Assembly: GCF_016786255.1 (NCBI RefSeq) | Contig: NZ_JADMKT010000077.1 | Location: 62,001 to 126,000, forward strand | Length of the DNA stretch: 64,000 bases | Origin: Robertkochia sediminum | GTDB taxonomy: Bacteria > Bacteroidota > Bacteroidia > Flavobacteriales > Flavobacteriaceae | Direction: 5' to 3' | Shown: piece by piece, positions 32,024 through 41,057 of the stretch | Numbering within the stretch: the first letter of the stretch is position 1 | How the letters are laid out: every line of letters starts with the position of its first letter | Made by a program: the position numbers and the translations under genes | The notes under the pieces: model-generated | The model's input: only the letters and a program-made list of their open reading frames with translations | What the model was told of the DNA's origin: nothing | Databases searched by the model: none

Positions 32024-33103
32024 TTAATTTACTTTGAATCTGACCGATCCGTATTCAGAATTGATCTTTAAGGTATTCTTACCACTGCTGCCTCTGCTTC
32101 CCTGGTAATAGTTTTCATGTGACTTCTCCCGCTGCACCTTAAAATCGAAACCGTCTCTGTCGCCACCAAGTCCGGCGTAACTCAGGTCCATTTCAAAGTC
32201 GAAGTCATAGCTATCTGCGATCCCGAGCTTGATCCCGGTATAATCTGAATTGATGTTTACATCACCCCCAGTGATCCTGTCTACCTGTATTGACCCGTAA
32301 TCTGAACTTATGCTTAACCCGGAGCTAATACTCCCGAGTTTTACGGTGAGGTAATCACCTTTACCCTCTATGCTCCCTGCCTGGTCTACCTGGATGTTTC
32401 CGTAATCACAGTTGTAGCTCAGGCTTTTTACCGCTCCTACAGAACTTTTGGTGTAATCGGCGCTGATATAAAGCTCGTTGGCATCTTCTACCCTGTAAGA
32501 CGAGTAATCGGCACTTATGTTACCGGAATTCATGAAATTTATTTCAGAATTATTGGTGTAGTCAAAGCTCAGCTCATTGCCTTTGGCGTTGAGATCACCC
32601 AGCATAAGCTTACCGTAGTCGCAGCTTATCTTCGCCTTGCCATCGATGCGATCCAGGTTGATACTACCGTAATCGTTGCTCAGATCGACAGTATTGGTTA
32701 CAGGGAGTTTAATGGTGTAATTGATCTCCATGCTCACGTTGTTGTTATTGCCCCATCCCCAGCTCCAACCGCTCTTCTCGAATACGGTCTTAGCGCTAAC
32801 CTGGGAAGAGGAAGCATCAAAGACCACGTCGATCTGATCGAGTTTTTTCTGTGCCTTTTCTTCGTTGTTGCTGTTGGTTTTAATATGGACCTCTATAACC
32901 GTTCTGTTTTCTTTCCAGGTAGTAATGTAGAGGTTTCCGTAACTGTTGTCCACCTTAAGCAGGGCATCGGCATTTACCGAAAACTCCTTTTTTATGGTCT
33001 TCTCTTTTGTGTGCTTCCCACTGAAACCCGGCTCTGAAAATCCAAAGGTGATCTGCGGAATTAACAAGCCGATCAGGGTAAGCTTAAATAACATGGTTTT
33101 CAT
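32024..33103 (-). CDS. exported DUF4097-like repetitive beta protein
   Basis: A 359-residue protein with a signal peptide (to about TFGFSEP, residue 22). It contains many short strand repeats of the type SNDYGSI, SCDYGKL, SFDYTN, SADYSS, SADYTK, NCDYGNI, SSDYGSI, NSDYTG and a final NSEYGSVRFKV, which should form a long beta-solenoid. The N-terminal part KKEFSVNADALLKVDNSYGNLYITTW is the usual start of adhesin-like DUF4097 proteins. It overlaps the upstream anti-sigma-like gene by 20 bases, so translation is coupled. The repeats are cognate to the GSGD repeats of the next gene, suggesting joint action on the cell envelope. Confidence 0.85.
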   Translation of the reverse strand: MKTMLFKLTLIGLLIPQITFGFSEPGFSGKHTKEKTIKKEFSVNADALLKVDNSYGNLYITTWKENRTVIEVHIKTNSNNEEKAQKKLDQIDVVFDASSSQVSAKTVFEKSGWSWGWGNNNNVSMEINYTIKLPVTNTVDLSNDYGSINLDRIDGKAKISCDYGKLMLGDLNAKGNELSFDYTNNSEINFMNSGNISADYSSYRVEDANELYISADYTKSSVGAVKSLSYNCDYGNIQVDQAGSIEGKGDYLTVKLGSISSGLSISSDYGSIQVDRITGGDVNINSDYTGIKLGIADSYDFDFEMDLSYAGLGGDRDGFDFKVQREKSHENYYQGSRGSSGKNTLKINSEYGSVRFKVN

Positions 33104-33632
33104 AATTGTCGTTTTTTAGATTTTTGATTTCTTCGATCTTATTTAGTACGTCCTGTAACAGGTTGATTCGTGTTTGGAAATTGGTGATCATGGCGTGGAG
33201 AATAAGTTTTTGGTCTCCCGGTTGATCAACGGCTTCTTTTAATTTTGCATAATCGGCCTCGAGTTTCCCCAGCTGAAGCATGGTGTCGTCTACCAGTTTT
33301 TTAGCAATGGGGTCGTTCTCTGCTTCCAGCTTTTCGATCTCTGTCTTGAGTACCGAAGCAAAATAGTTTTCGGTTTTTGCAAATTCCGGATCGGCCTCAA
33401 TGGCGCTGTTGTTTTGCTGGACGATCTGTAAGCCTACCGTAAGGATCAGGGCTATGGATGCCGCAATAGAAACGATCGTCCAGATCGGGCGCTTGCGTTC
33501 TTTGGCTTTGGACTGCTCTGTGTCCTGAAGCTTTTTCAGGAAACGTGCTTCGTGACCCGGAGCCGGCATTTCGGTATCGAATTGCCCTTCCAGCGAAGTA
33601 AATAGTTGCTCTATGGGATCCTGCTTATTCAT
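33084..33632 (-). CDS. membrane-anchored anti-sigma-like protein
   Basis: A 182-residue protein with a cytoplasmic N-terminus (1-49, acidic then very basic QSKAKERKRP), one membrane helix (IWTIVSIAASIALILTVGLQ, about 50-69) and a periplasmic, mostly helical and coiled-coil-prone remainder. It overlaps the sigma factor gene by 8 bases and the DUF4097 gene by 20 bases. Topology and gene order are those of anti-sigma factors in Bacteroidota, but the zinc-binding HxxxCxxC motif is absent, so the assignment as the anti-sigma partner is inferred from context. Confidence 0.75.
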   Translation of the reverse strand: MNKQDPIEQLFTSLEGQFDTEMPAPGHEARFLKKLQDTEQSKAKERKRPIWTIVSIAASIALILTVGLQIVQQNNSAIEADPEFAKTENYFASVLKTEIEKLEAENDPIAKKLVDDTMLQLGKLEADYAKLKEAVDQPGDQKLILHAMITNFQTRINLLQDVLNKIEEIKNLKNDNYENHVI

Positions 33633-34224
33633 ATGCCATTGCGTTTAGGTTCTGTCTTAATTTTTCTTTTGCCCTGGATATCGTAGTACGACAATTCGCG
33701 TAGCTTATATCCATGATCTCACTTATTTCTTCGTAGTCGTAACCTTCTATTAAAAACAGGGTTAAAGCCACTCTGTAATTGTCCTTCAACATCTTCATGG
33801 TCTGCAATACTTTTTGAGCCTTTATATTGGTCAACTCATGATCAGGAACAAAGCCTTCCTGGTCTTCAACCCTGTATTCTACCACATCGAGAGGTATTTC
33901 ATTTGCTTTTTGCTTCTTTCGGTAATGTTGAATGCTGTTGTTGATCACAATACGTTTCAACCAGGCCCCGAAAGTAACCTCTCCTTTAAAACTGTCGATC
34001 TTGGTAAAGGCAGCCAGGAAAGACTCCTGCATGACGTCTTCGGCCTCATAAGGATCCTTGACAATGCGAACAGCGGTGTTATACATGGCAGCGTAATACG
34101 CCTTGTAAACGGCCATCTGTGCTTTTTGGTCTCCCTTTCTGCACCGTTCAATTAACAGCTCATTATGTACATTACTTTGGCTCAAAAAGTATCTGTTTAT
34201 TCTAAAGATGCCTGCGAAAGGCAA
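33625..34224 (-). CDS. RNA polymerase sigma-70 factor, ECF type
   Basis: A sigma factor of up to 199 residues. Region 2 has AAMYNTAVRIVKDPYEAEDVMQESFLAAF with the -10-binding helix; region 4 has ALTLFLIEGYDYEEISEIMDISYANCRTTISRAKEKL, a helix-turn-helix for the -35 region. The first 13 residues (MPFAGIFRINRYF) look unlike a sigma factor; a TTG at 34185 would give SQSNVHNELLIERC at the start, which fits the family better, so the true start may be there. It heads the cluster with the anti-sigma-like, DUF4097 and DUF2807 genes, a common envelope-stress layout. Confidence 0.92.
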   Translation of the reverse strand: MPFAGIFRINRYFLSQSNVHNELLIERCRKGDQKAQMAVYKAYYAAMYNTAVRIVKDPYEAEDVMQESFLAAFTKIDSFKGEVTFGAWLKRIVINNSIQHYRKKQKANEIPLDVVEYRVEDQEGFVPDHELTNIKAQKVLQTMKMLKDNYRVALTLFLIEGYDYEEISEIMDISYANCRTTISRAKEKLRQNLNAMAYE

Positions 34225-34493
34225 TTGTTACACTTTCTATAAAAATATTTGATTCGCACGAGAATAAGCAGAATGATGCGTAATTTTACACCCTTGTTTT
34301 TTTAGCCTGAAGAAAGACGTAGGTGTCTCAGGCCCTCCGGTATTAAAAGTGGCACAGCTATTGTCCTATGAAGATGCCGAACCGGTGCAACATAGTGTTA
34401 ATAAGCTGTATTTGAAAGTGAAACCCACCGGGATGGCCATGTTGAAAAAGAAGAAATCCCCTGTCTTAGTGACAGAATGACCGCAAAAAGATT

Positions 34494-36941
34494 ATGAGCA
34501 ACAATAAGTTTTTAAATATTGACAGTTTGTCATTACAGAATTTTGATGAGGATGCCGAACTCATTCCTTTGATGACCCCTGAGGATGAGGAAGAGATCAA
34601 TAACGAGGCCCTTCCGGAAACGTTACCGATCTTACCCCTCAGAAATACCGTTTTGTTTCCCGGAGTAGTGATCCCGATCACCGCAGGAAGAGACAAATCG
34701 ATCAAGCTCATCAAGGATGCCAGTAACGGCACCAAGGTGATCGGGGTGGTAGCCCAAAAGGATGAGAACATTGAAGACCCGGAAGCCAAAGACCTGCATC
34801 GTGTAGGTACGGTGGCCCGCATACTCCGTGTGCTTAAAATGCCCGATGGGAATACTACAGTGATCATTCAGGGTAAAAAACGTTTCCAGATCGATGAGAT
34901 CATTGCCGAAGAGCCTTATTTTACGGCTACTATTTCTGATATGAAAGAGGAGAAGCCGGAAGACCAGACCGAATTCGATACCATTATCGACTCTGTCAAG
35001 GAGCTGGCCCTGCAGATCATCAAGGAAAGTCCGAACATCCCCACCGAGGCAACCTTTGCCATTAAGAATATTGAGAGTAAATCGTTCCTGATCAACTTTA
35101 TCTCTTCCAATATGAACCTGGAAGTAAAAGATAAACAGGAACTTTTAGAGAATAGCAACCTCCGGGAACGTGCTTTGGAGACCCTGAAGCACATGAACAT
35201 GGAGTTTCAGAAGCTGGCCCTGAAGAACGATATTCAGAGCAAAGTACGATCTGATATGGATCAGCAGCAGCGCGAATACTTCCTCCACCAGCAAATGAAG
35301 ACCATACAGGAAGAGCTTGGTGGTGTTTCGTCTGAAGCAGAGATCGAGGAGATGCGTAATCAGGCCAAAACAAAGAAGTGGACCAAAAAGGTTGGGGAGC
35401 ATTTCGATAAAGAACTCATGAAGCTACAGCGTATGAATCCGCAGGTAGCCGAATACTCCATACAGCGCAATTACCTGGAGCTGTTCCTCGAATTACCATG
35501 GGAAGAATTCTCTAAGGACCAATTCGATCTCAAAAGAGCCCAGCGCATTCTCGACAGAGACCACTACGGACTCGAAGATGTGAAGAAGCGTATTATCGAG
35601 TACCTGGCCGTACTGAAGCTGAGAAACGATATGAAATCGCCTATTCTTTGTTTGTACGGACCTCCGGGAGTGGGTAAAACCTCTTTAGGGAAGTCGGTGG
35701 CAGAGGCCCTGGGCAGAGAGTACGTGCGCATGTCACTTGGCGGACTCAGAGATGAGGCCGAGATTCGCGGGCATCGTAAAACCTATATCGGAGCCATGCC
35801 CGGACGTATCATTCAAAGTATCAAGAAAGCAGGAACTTCGAATCCGGTATTCATACTCGACGAGATCGATAAGCTGTCGGTGAGCCATAGCGGTGACCCT
35901 TCTTCGGCCATGCTCGAGGTGCTCGACCCGGAACAGAACAGTGAGTTCCACGATAATTTCCTCGAAATGGGGTATGACCTCTCGAAGGTGATGTTCATTG
36001 CTACGGCCAATAGCCTGGCCACCATTCAGCCGGCTTTGCGAGACCGTATGGAGATCATCAATGTGACCGGGTATACCATTGAAGAGAAGGTAGAGATCGC
36101 CAAGCGTCACCTTTTACCGAAACAGCTCAAGGAGCACGGGATGAAAAAGGATGCCCTGAAGATCGGAAAGCGCGAGATGGAGAAGATCGTCGAAGGCTAT
36201 ACCCGCGAATCGGGAGTGCGTAGCCTCGATAAGAAGATCGCTAAGATGGTGCGTCATGCGGCCAAGTCGATCGCCATGGAAGAAGAATACAACGTAAAAG
36301 TTACCGTAGAAGATATCGAAGAAGTGCTCGGACCACCACGTCTGGAACGCGATAAATACGAGAATAACGATGTTGCCGGCGTAGTAACCGGACTGGCATG
36401 GACGAGTGTTGGAGGGGATATCCTGTTTATAGAATCGATCCTGACCAAAGGAAAAGGGAATCTTACGATCACCGGAAACCTGGGGCAGGTGATGAAAGAA
36501 TCGGCTACCATCGCTATGGAATACATCAAGTCGAATGCCGAACTGTGGGGTATTGAGCCTGCCGTACTCGAAAAGTACAATGTTCACATTCACGTGCCGG
36601 AAGGCGCCACGCCTAAAGATGGCCCCAGCGCAGGGATCACTATGCTTACCTCACTGGTGTCGCTGTTCACACAGCGCAAGGTGAAGAAGAGCCTCGCCAT
36701 GACCGGGGAGATCACCCTGAGAGGGAAGGTATTGCCGGTAGGAGGAATTAAAGAAAAGATCCTCGCTGCCAAACGAGCAAGGATCAAAGAGATCATTCTC
36801 TGTGAAGAGAATCGCAGGGATGTGGAAGAGATCAAGGAAGAATACCTCAAGGGACTGAAGTTCCACTACGTAAAAGAAATGAAGGAGGTGATCGATATTG
36901 CGATCACCAACCAAAAGGTTAAGAACGCTAAAACACTATAG
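34494..36941 (+). CDS. lon: ATP-dependent endopeptidase La (Lon protease)
   Basis: An 815-residue cytoplasmic AAA+ protease that degrades misfolded and regulatory proteins. In order: an N-terminal substrate-binding LON domain (about 40-245, start [19 protein letters not shown]), helical middle, the Walker [10 protein letters not shown] near 389 and Walker [10 protein letters not shown] near 451, and the C-terminal serine-lysine protease domain with Ser712 in DGPSAG and Lys755 in GGIKEK. Length fits Bacteroidota Lon. The gene cmk starts 3 bases after its stop codon. The 269 bases upstream contain a weak TAATTTTA box (34281-34288) and an unusual open frame without an ATG. Confidence 0.97.
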   Translation: MSNNKFLNIDSLSLQNFDEDAELIPLMTPEDEEEINNEALPETLPILPLRNTVLFPGVVIPITAGRDKSIKLIKDASNGTKVIGVVAQKDENIEDPEAKDLHRVGTVARILRVLKMPDGNTTVIIQGKKRFQIDEIIAEEPYFTATISDMKEEKPEDQTEFDTIIDSVKELALQIIKESPNIPTEATFAIKNIESKSFLINFISSNMNLEVKDKQELLENSNLRERALETLKHMNMEFQKLALKNDIQSKVRSDMDQQQREYFLHQQMKTIQEELGGVSSEAEIEEMRNQAKTKKWTKKVGEHFDKELMKLQRMNPQVAEYSIQRNYLELFLELPWEEFSKDQFDLKRAQRILDRDHYGLEDVKKRIIEYLAVLKLRNDMKSPILCLYGPPGVGKTSLGKSVAEALGREYVRMSLGGLRDEAEIRGHRKTYIGAMPGRIIQSIKKAGTSNPVFILDEIDKLSVSHSGDPSSAMLEVLDPEQNSEFHDNFLEMGYDLSKVMFIATANSLATIQPALRDRMEIINVTGYTIEEKVEIAKRHLLPKQLKEHGMKKDALKIGKREMEKIVEGYTRESGVRSLDKKIAKMVRHAAKSIAMEEEYNVKVTVEDIEEVLGPPRLERDKYENNDVAGVVTGLAWTSVGGDILFIESILTKGKGNLTITGNLGQVMKESATIAMEYIKSNAELWGIEPAVLEKYNVHIHVPEGATPKDGPSAGITMLTSLVSLFTQRKVKKSLAMTGEITLRGKVLPVGGIKEKILAAKRARIKEIILCEENRRDVEEIKEEYLKGLKFHYVKEMKEVIDIAITNQKVKNAKTL

Positions 36942-36944
36942 CAA

Positions 36945-37652
36945 ATGGGCAGGATCACCATTGCCATTGACGGACATTCCTCAACGGGAAAAAGCACAGT
37001 AGCCAGAGAACTGGCAAAGGCCCTGGATTACATCTATGTAGATTCGGGCGCCATGTACAGGGCGGTAACGCTATATGCCCTGAGAAACGGATTCGTAGAT
37101 CAGGCCAATGGCGGAGTGAATAAGGAAGCACTCATAAGCAGCCTTCCCGATATCGAACTGGTCTTCGAGAAGAATGGTCAGAACGGAAAGGCAGAGATCT
37201 GTCTTAATGGCGAGAATGTAGAAAAAGCCATCAGGACCATGGAGGTTTCCGGTTTGGTAAGTGCCGTAGCCGCCATGCCGGAGGTTCGCAAAAAACTGGT
37301 AGAGCAACAACGCCTTATTGGCAAGGATAAAGGAGTGGTTATGGACGGAAGGGATATAGGTACCGTTGTATTTCCCGATGCCGAACTCAAACTTTTCATG
37401 ACAGCAAGTTCCAGGATCAGAGCTACCCGTAGGTATAAGGAACTGCTGGAGCGCGGCGAGGACATTAGCTTTGAGGAAGTGCTTCACAATGTAGAATCAC
37501 GTGATCATGCCGATTCTACCCGTAAAGATTCACCCTTGGTCATGGCAGAAGATGCTGTGGAGATCGATAATAGCGATATGGGCGAAGCAGAACAGTTCGA
37601 GCGTATTCTGAGCCATGCAAAAGACCTGATAGCAAAAGGATCGGCCGGTTAA
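36945..37652 (+). CDS. cmk: cytidylate kinase
   Basis: CMP/dCMP kinase of pyrimidine nucleotide metabolism; cytoplasmic. The 235 residues have the P-loop IDGHSSTGKSTVAREL (8-23), the CMP-binding YVDSGAMYRAVTLYAL segment (31-46), VMDGRDIGTVVFPDAELK (near 128-145) and the LID region with RRYKELLERGED. It starts 3 bases after lon, so the two share a transcript. A terminator follows 26 bases after the stop. Confidence 0.96.
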   Translation: MGRITIAIDGHSSTGKSTVARELAKALDYIYVDSGAMYRAVTLYALRNGFVDQANGGVNKEALISSLPDIELVFEKNGQNGKAEICLNGENVEKAIRTMEVSGLVSAVAAMPEVRKKLVEQQRLIGKDKGVVMDGRDIGTVVFPDAELKLFMTASSRIRATRRYKELLERGEDISFEEVLHNVESRDHADSTRKDSPLVMAEDAVEIDNSDMGEAEQFERILSHAKDLIAKGSAG

Positions 37653-37678
37653 GCGGAAAGAATAAGTTGAAGATCAGA

Positions 37679-37711
37679 AGAGTGCAGGTGAAAGCTTGCG
37701 CTCTTTTTTTT
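37679..37711 (+). terminator. terminator of lon-cmk
   Basis: An 8-bp stem AGAGTGCA (37679-37686) / TGCGCTCT (37697-37704; one wobble) and a T run to 37711. Confidence 0.85.
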
Positions 37712-37720
37712 GATATCCTA

Positions 37721-37873
37721 TTGTGAATCAAAACATATAATTGTATTTTTGCACTCCTTTTTGGCAGATTGAAGAGGTGAAAAGGGTTATAAAGTTTTAA
37801 ATATGAACATCTTCTGTGGGTGAGTGCTTAGCCTCTTTCTCGTTTCACGGAATACAAATTTAACTCAGCAAAA
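37721..37873 (+). promoter_or_regulatory. promoter and long leader of rpsA
   Basis: TTGTG (37721-37725) as -33 and TATTTTTG (37744-37751) as the -7 box, about 20 bases apart. The leader to the ATG at 37874 is about 117 bases. It holds GAAGAGGTGAAA (about 37769-37780) and, further on, CCTCTTTC and TTTCAC, each able to pair with part of it, so alternative folds are possible. Autoregulation by S1 is known in other bacteria; here it is a suggestion only. Confidence 0.65.
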
Positions 37874-39679
37874 ATGGCTGAAACTAAAGAAAACAAAGGA
37901 GCAGAAGCTCAGGAAGTACAAAAGGAAACTGTATCAAAACAAGAATTCCTTGACAACTTTAACTGGCACAATTACGAAGAAGGAATTGATCCTGTTGAAG
38001 ACGACAAACTTAAGGAGTTCGAAGCACTCGTTGAAGAGAACTTCGTAGATACAGCAGATGAGGAAGTAGTAGAAGGAACTGTTGTTCACCTTACCGACAG
38101 AGAAGCGATCATTGACATCAACGCTAAGTCTGAAGGGGTGATCTCTCTTAACGAATTCCGTTACAACCCTGATCTTAAACTAGGAGACAAGGTTGAAGTA
38201 CTTATCGACGTAAGAGAAGATAAGACAGGACAGCTTGTACTTTCACACAGAAAAGCGAGAACCATTAAAGCATGGGACCGTGTTAACAACGCTCACGACA
38301 AAGGTGAGATCGTTAACGGTTACGTGAAGTGCAGAACTAAAGGAGGTATGATCGTTGACGTATTCGGAATCGAGGCGTTCCTTCCAGGTTCTCAGATCGA
38401 TGTTAAGCCTATTCGCGATTACGATGCATACGTAGGAAAAACAATGGAATTCAAAGTGGTTAAGATCAACCACGAGTTCAAAAACGTTGTTGTTTCTCAC
38501 AAAGCACTTATCGAAGCAGATATCGAAGAGCAGAAAAAAGAGATCATCGGGCAGCTTGAAAAAGGTCAGGTACTTGAAGGTACTGTTAAGAACATTACTT
38601 CTTACGGTGTATTCATCGACCTTGGAGGTGTTGACGGTCTTATCCACATTACAGATCTTTCTTGGTCACGTATCAATCACCCGAACGAGGTTGTTGAACT
38701 TGATCAGAAACTTAACGTGGTTATCCTTGACTTCGATGATAACAAGTCAAGAATCCAACTTGGTCTTAAGCAGCTTCAGAAGCACCCATGGGATGCTCTT
38801 GGAGAAGAAGTAGCAGTAGGAGACAAGGTGAAAGGTAAAGTAGTTGTGATCGCAGATTACGGTGCATTTATCGAAGTAGCTGAAGGAGTTGAAGGACTTA
38901 TCCACGTTTCAGAAATGTCTTGGTCTACCCACCTGAGATCTGCACAAGATTTCGTTAAGGTTGGTGATGAAGTAGAAGCTGTGATCCTTACTCTGGACAG
39001 AGAAGAGCGCAAGATGTCTCTTGGTATCAAGCAACTTACTCCAGACCCATGGACCGACATTACTACCAAGTACCCTGTAGGTTCTAAGCACAAAGGTATT
39101 GTTCGTAACTTCACCAACTTCGGTGTATTCGTAGAGCTTGAAGAAGGTATCGACGGACTTATCTATATCTCAGACCTTTCTTGGACTAAGAAGATCAAGC
39201 ACCCATCAGAGTTTGTAAACGTTGGTGATGAGCTTGAAGTAGAAGTTCTTGAATTGGATGTAGACGGACGTAAACTGAGCCTTGGTCACAAACAAACCCA
39301 GGAGAACCCATGGGATAAGTATGAGGCTGAGTTCGGTGAAGGAACCGTTCACACTGCAGAACTTGACGAGATCGTAGACAAAGGTGCTACCATCAAATTT
39401 AACGATGATATCACTGCCTTTGTTCCATCACGTCACCTTGAGAAAGAAGACGGTAAGAAGCTTAAAAAAGGAGAAACTGCTGAATTCAAAGTAATTGAGT
39501 TCAACAAAGACTTCAAGAAAGTTGTAGCTTCTCACACTGCCATCTTCAAAGAAGAGGAGCAGCGTAACGTTAAAGCTGCTGCCAAGAGAAGTAAGCAAAC
39601 TGAAAAGAAAGCTACCCTTGGTGATGCTAACGAGCAACTGCAAGCATTGAAAGACAAAATGGAAGGAAAAGGAGAGTAA
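37874..39679 (+). CDS. rpsA: 30S ribosomal protein S1
   Basis: A 601-residue RNA-binding ribosomal protein with six S1 (OB-fold) domains after an acidic start of about 60 residues. Domain starts seen: VVEGTVVHLTDREAIID, GEIVNGYVKCRTKGGMIVD, GQVLEGTVKNITSYGVFID, GDKVKGKVVVIADYGAFIE, GSKHKGIVRNFTNFGVFVE and GTVHTAELDEIVDKGATIK. Domains 3-5 end with the usual GLIHITDLSW-like motif. The C-terminal tail is basic and helical. Codon use is strongly biased to a few codons, as expected for a very highly expressed gene. In Bacteroidota, which rarely use Shine-Dalgarno pairing, S1 is especially important for start selection. A terminator follows. Confidence 0.96.
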   Translation: MAETKENKGAEAQEVQKETVSKQEFLDNFNWHNYEEGIDPVEDDKLKEFEALVEENFVDTADEEVVEGTVVHLTDREAIIDINAKSEGVISLNEFRYNPDLKLGDKVEVLIDVREDKTGQLVLSHRKARTIKAWDRVNNAHDKGEIVNGYVKCRTKGGMIVDVFGIEAFLPGSQIDVKPIRDYDAYVGKTMEFKVVKINHEFKNVVVSHKALIEADIEEQKKEIIGQLEKGQVLEGTVKNITSYGVFIDLGGVDGLIHITDLSWSRINHPNEVVELDQKLNVVILDFDDNKSRIQLGLKQLQKHPWDALGEEVAVGDKVKGKVVVIADYGAFIEVAEGVEGLIHVSEMSWSTHLRSAQDFVKVGDEVEAVILTLDREERKMSLGIKQLTPDPWTDITTKYPVGSKHKGIVRNFTNFGVFVELEEGIDGLIYISDLSWTKKIKHPSEFVNVGDELEVEVLELDVDGRKLSLGHKQTQENPWDKYEAEFGEGTVHTAELDEIVDKGATIKFNDDITAFVPSRHLEKEDGKKLKKGETAEFKVIEFNKDFKKVVASHTAIFKEEEQRNVKAAAKRSKQTEKKATLGDANEQLQALKDKMEGKGE

Positions 39680-39706
39680 TCTCCCTCCGGAAATTTTAAA
39701 ATAAGG

Positions 39707-39735
39707 AAAGCCTCCCGTTTGGGGGGCTTTTTTTT
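39707..39735. terminator. shared terminator of rpsA and the photolyase gene
   Basis: AAAGCCTCCC (39707-39716) / GGGGGGCTTT (39721-39730) with loop GTTT and eight T in all. The photolyase stop codon lies within its right edge. Confidence 0.88.
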
Positions 39736-41041
39736 AACTTACCGCCTCCTTATACGTCGCCAAACAACGTTCGCGGGCTTCTTTGTGATCGACGATAGGA
39801 GTAACGTAGTTGTCGGAATCGTATTCGGGCACCCATTTTTTGATGTACTTATGATCTTTATCGAACTTGCTTACCTGGGTGATCGGATTAAAGATCCTGA
39901 AGTAAGGCGCGGCATCAACGCCGCTACCTGCAGCCCATTGCCAGTTGCCTACATTCGAAGACATTTCATAGTCGAGAAGTTTTTCGGCGAAATACGCCTC
40001 GCCCCAGCGCCAGTCTATAAGCAGATGCTTGCAAAGAAAGCTCGCAACAAGCATGCGAACGCGGTTATGCATATATCCGGTAGCATTGAGCTCCCGCATT
40101 CCGGCATCGACGAGCGGATAACCGGTACAGCCCTTGCACCACTGCTCAAACTCCTTCTCGTTATTACGCCACGCAATGCGGTCGTATTTCTTTTTAAAGC
40201 TCTCCTTACGTGTATGAGGGAAATGCCAGAGGATCTGCATAAAGAACTCTCTCCAGATCAATTCGTTTAAAAAGGTCTCATTTTTTTCGGCCATGGCTTT
40301 GCGATAAACAGAACGTATGCCAATAGTACCAAAGCGAAGGTGCGGACCAATACGGGAAGTTCCCTCTTTGGCGGGGAAGTTTCTTGAATTTTCATAATCC
40401 CTGATGAGCTGTGGATCCAGATCGTAGTCCGGTACTTCAATATCCGATCTGGTAAATCCTATTTCTTCAAGGGAACAAAAGGGGAGTTCAGAGATTTTCA
40501 GGAAATTGTCGCCATAGGGCGGGATCTCGAATATCTCAGGCAGCGTATCGCCCAGAGTTTGTTTCCATTTTTTCATGTAGGGAGTGTACACCACATAGGG
40601 GTCGCCATCATCTTTGACCACCTCGCTCTTTTCAAAGATCACTTGGTCTTTGAACGAATTGAATTCGATGTATTCCTGTTCGAAAAGGTCGTACACCTGG
40701 TTGTCCCTGCGTTCGGCATAGGGCTCATAATCGTGGTTGGTGAAAACGGCTTCGATCTCGAAATCTTCGAGCAGGGAAGAAAAAACATTGACCGGAGTGT
40801 CGTGATATACCCCAAGCGAACTGCCGTATGATGTTTGCAGTTCTTCTCTCATTTTCGTTATCCGGTCGTGAATAAAGGTAACTCTCGCGTCATTTTTCGG
40901 GAGCTTGTTCAGGATATTTTTGTCGAAAATAAAAATGGGAAGCACAGGCAGGTTGCCCTTTAAGGCTTCCTGCAATCCTTTGTTGTCGTCCAGTCGGAGG
41001 TCTCTTCTGAACCAAAAGATGTTTACAGATGGTTTACGCAC
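39734..41041 (-). CDS. phrB: deoxyribodipyrimidine photolyase (cryptochrome/photolyase class I)
   Basis: A 435-residue FAD light-driven DNA repair enzyme. It starts NIFWFRRDLRLDDNKGL, the antenna-domain signature, and the C-terminal FAD domain has EGTSRIGPHLRFGTIGIRSVY, the ELIWREFFMQILWHFPH segment and HNRVRMLVASFLCKHLLIDWRWGE (parts of the FAD and lesion site), then MSSNVGNWQWAAGSG with the tryptophans typical of active photolyases. It is the last gene of a minus-strand operon SRPBCC-SDR-photolyase, 16 bases after the SDR gene. Light or stress control of this operon is likely; see the inverted repeat at 42291. Confidence 0.94.
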   Translation of the reverse strand: MRKPSVNIFWFRRDLRLDDNKGLQEALKGNLPVLPIFIFDKNILNKLPKNDARVTFIHDRITKMREELQTSYGSSLGVYHDTPVNVFSSLLEDFEIEAVFTNHDYEPYAERRDNQVYDLFEQEYIEFNSFKDQVIFEKSEVVKDDGDPYVVYTPYMKKWKQTLGDTLPEIFEIPPYGDNFLKISELPFCSLEEIGFTRSDIEVPDYDLDPQLIRDYENSRNFPAKEGTSRIGPHLRFGTIGIRSVYRKAMAEKNETFLNELIWREFFMQILWHFPHTRKESFKKKYDRIAWRNNEKEFEQWCKGCTGYPLVDAGMRELNATGYMHNRVRMLVASFLCKHLLIDWRWGEAYFAEKLLDYEMSSNVGNWQWAAGSGVDAAPYFRIFNPITQVSKFDKDHKYIKKWVPEYDSDNYVTPIVDHKEARERCLATYKEAVS

Positions 41042-41057
41042 AAAGTTGCTTTGATGG

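Noticed and set aside
34218-34231. GTAACAATTG half-dyad on the minus strand before the sigma factor gene
   Set aside because: Only the first half matches the sulfur-island operator, and at the 22-base distance there is no TAnnTTTG-like box. It overlaps the annotated start codon region.
39719-40270. Plus-strand open frame of 183 residues overlapping the photolyase gene
   Set aside because: It is antisense to a clear photolyase with all family motifs, and its translation has no family features.
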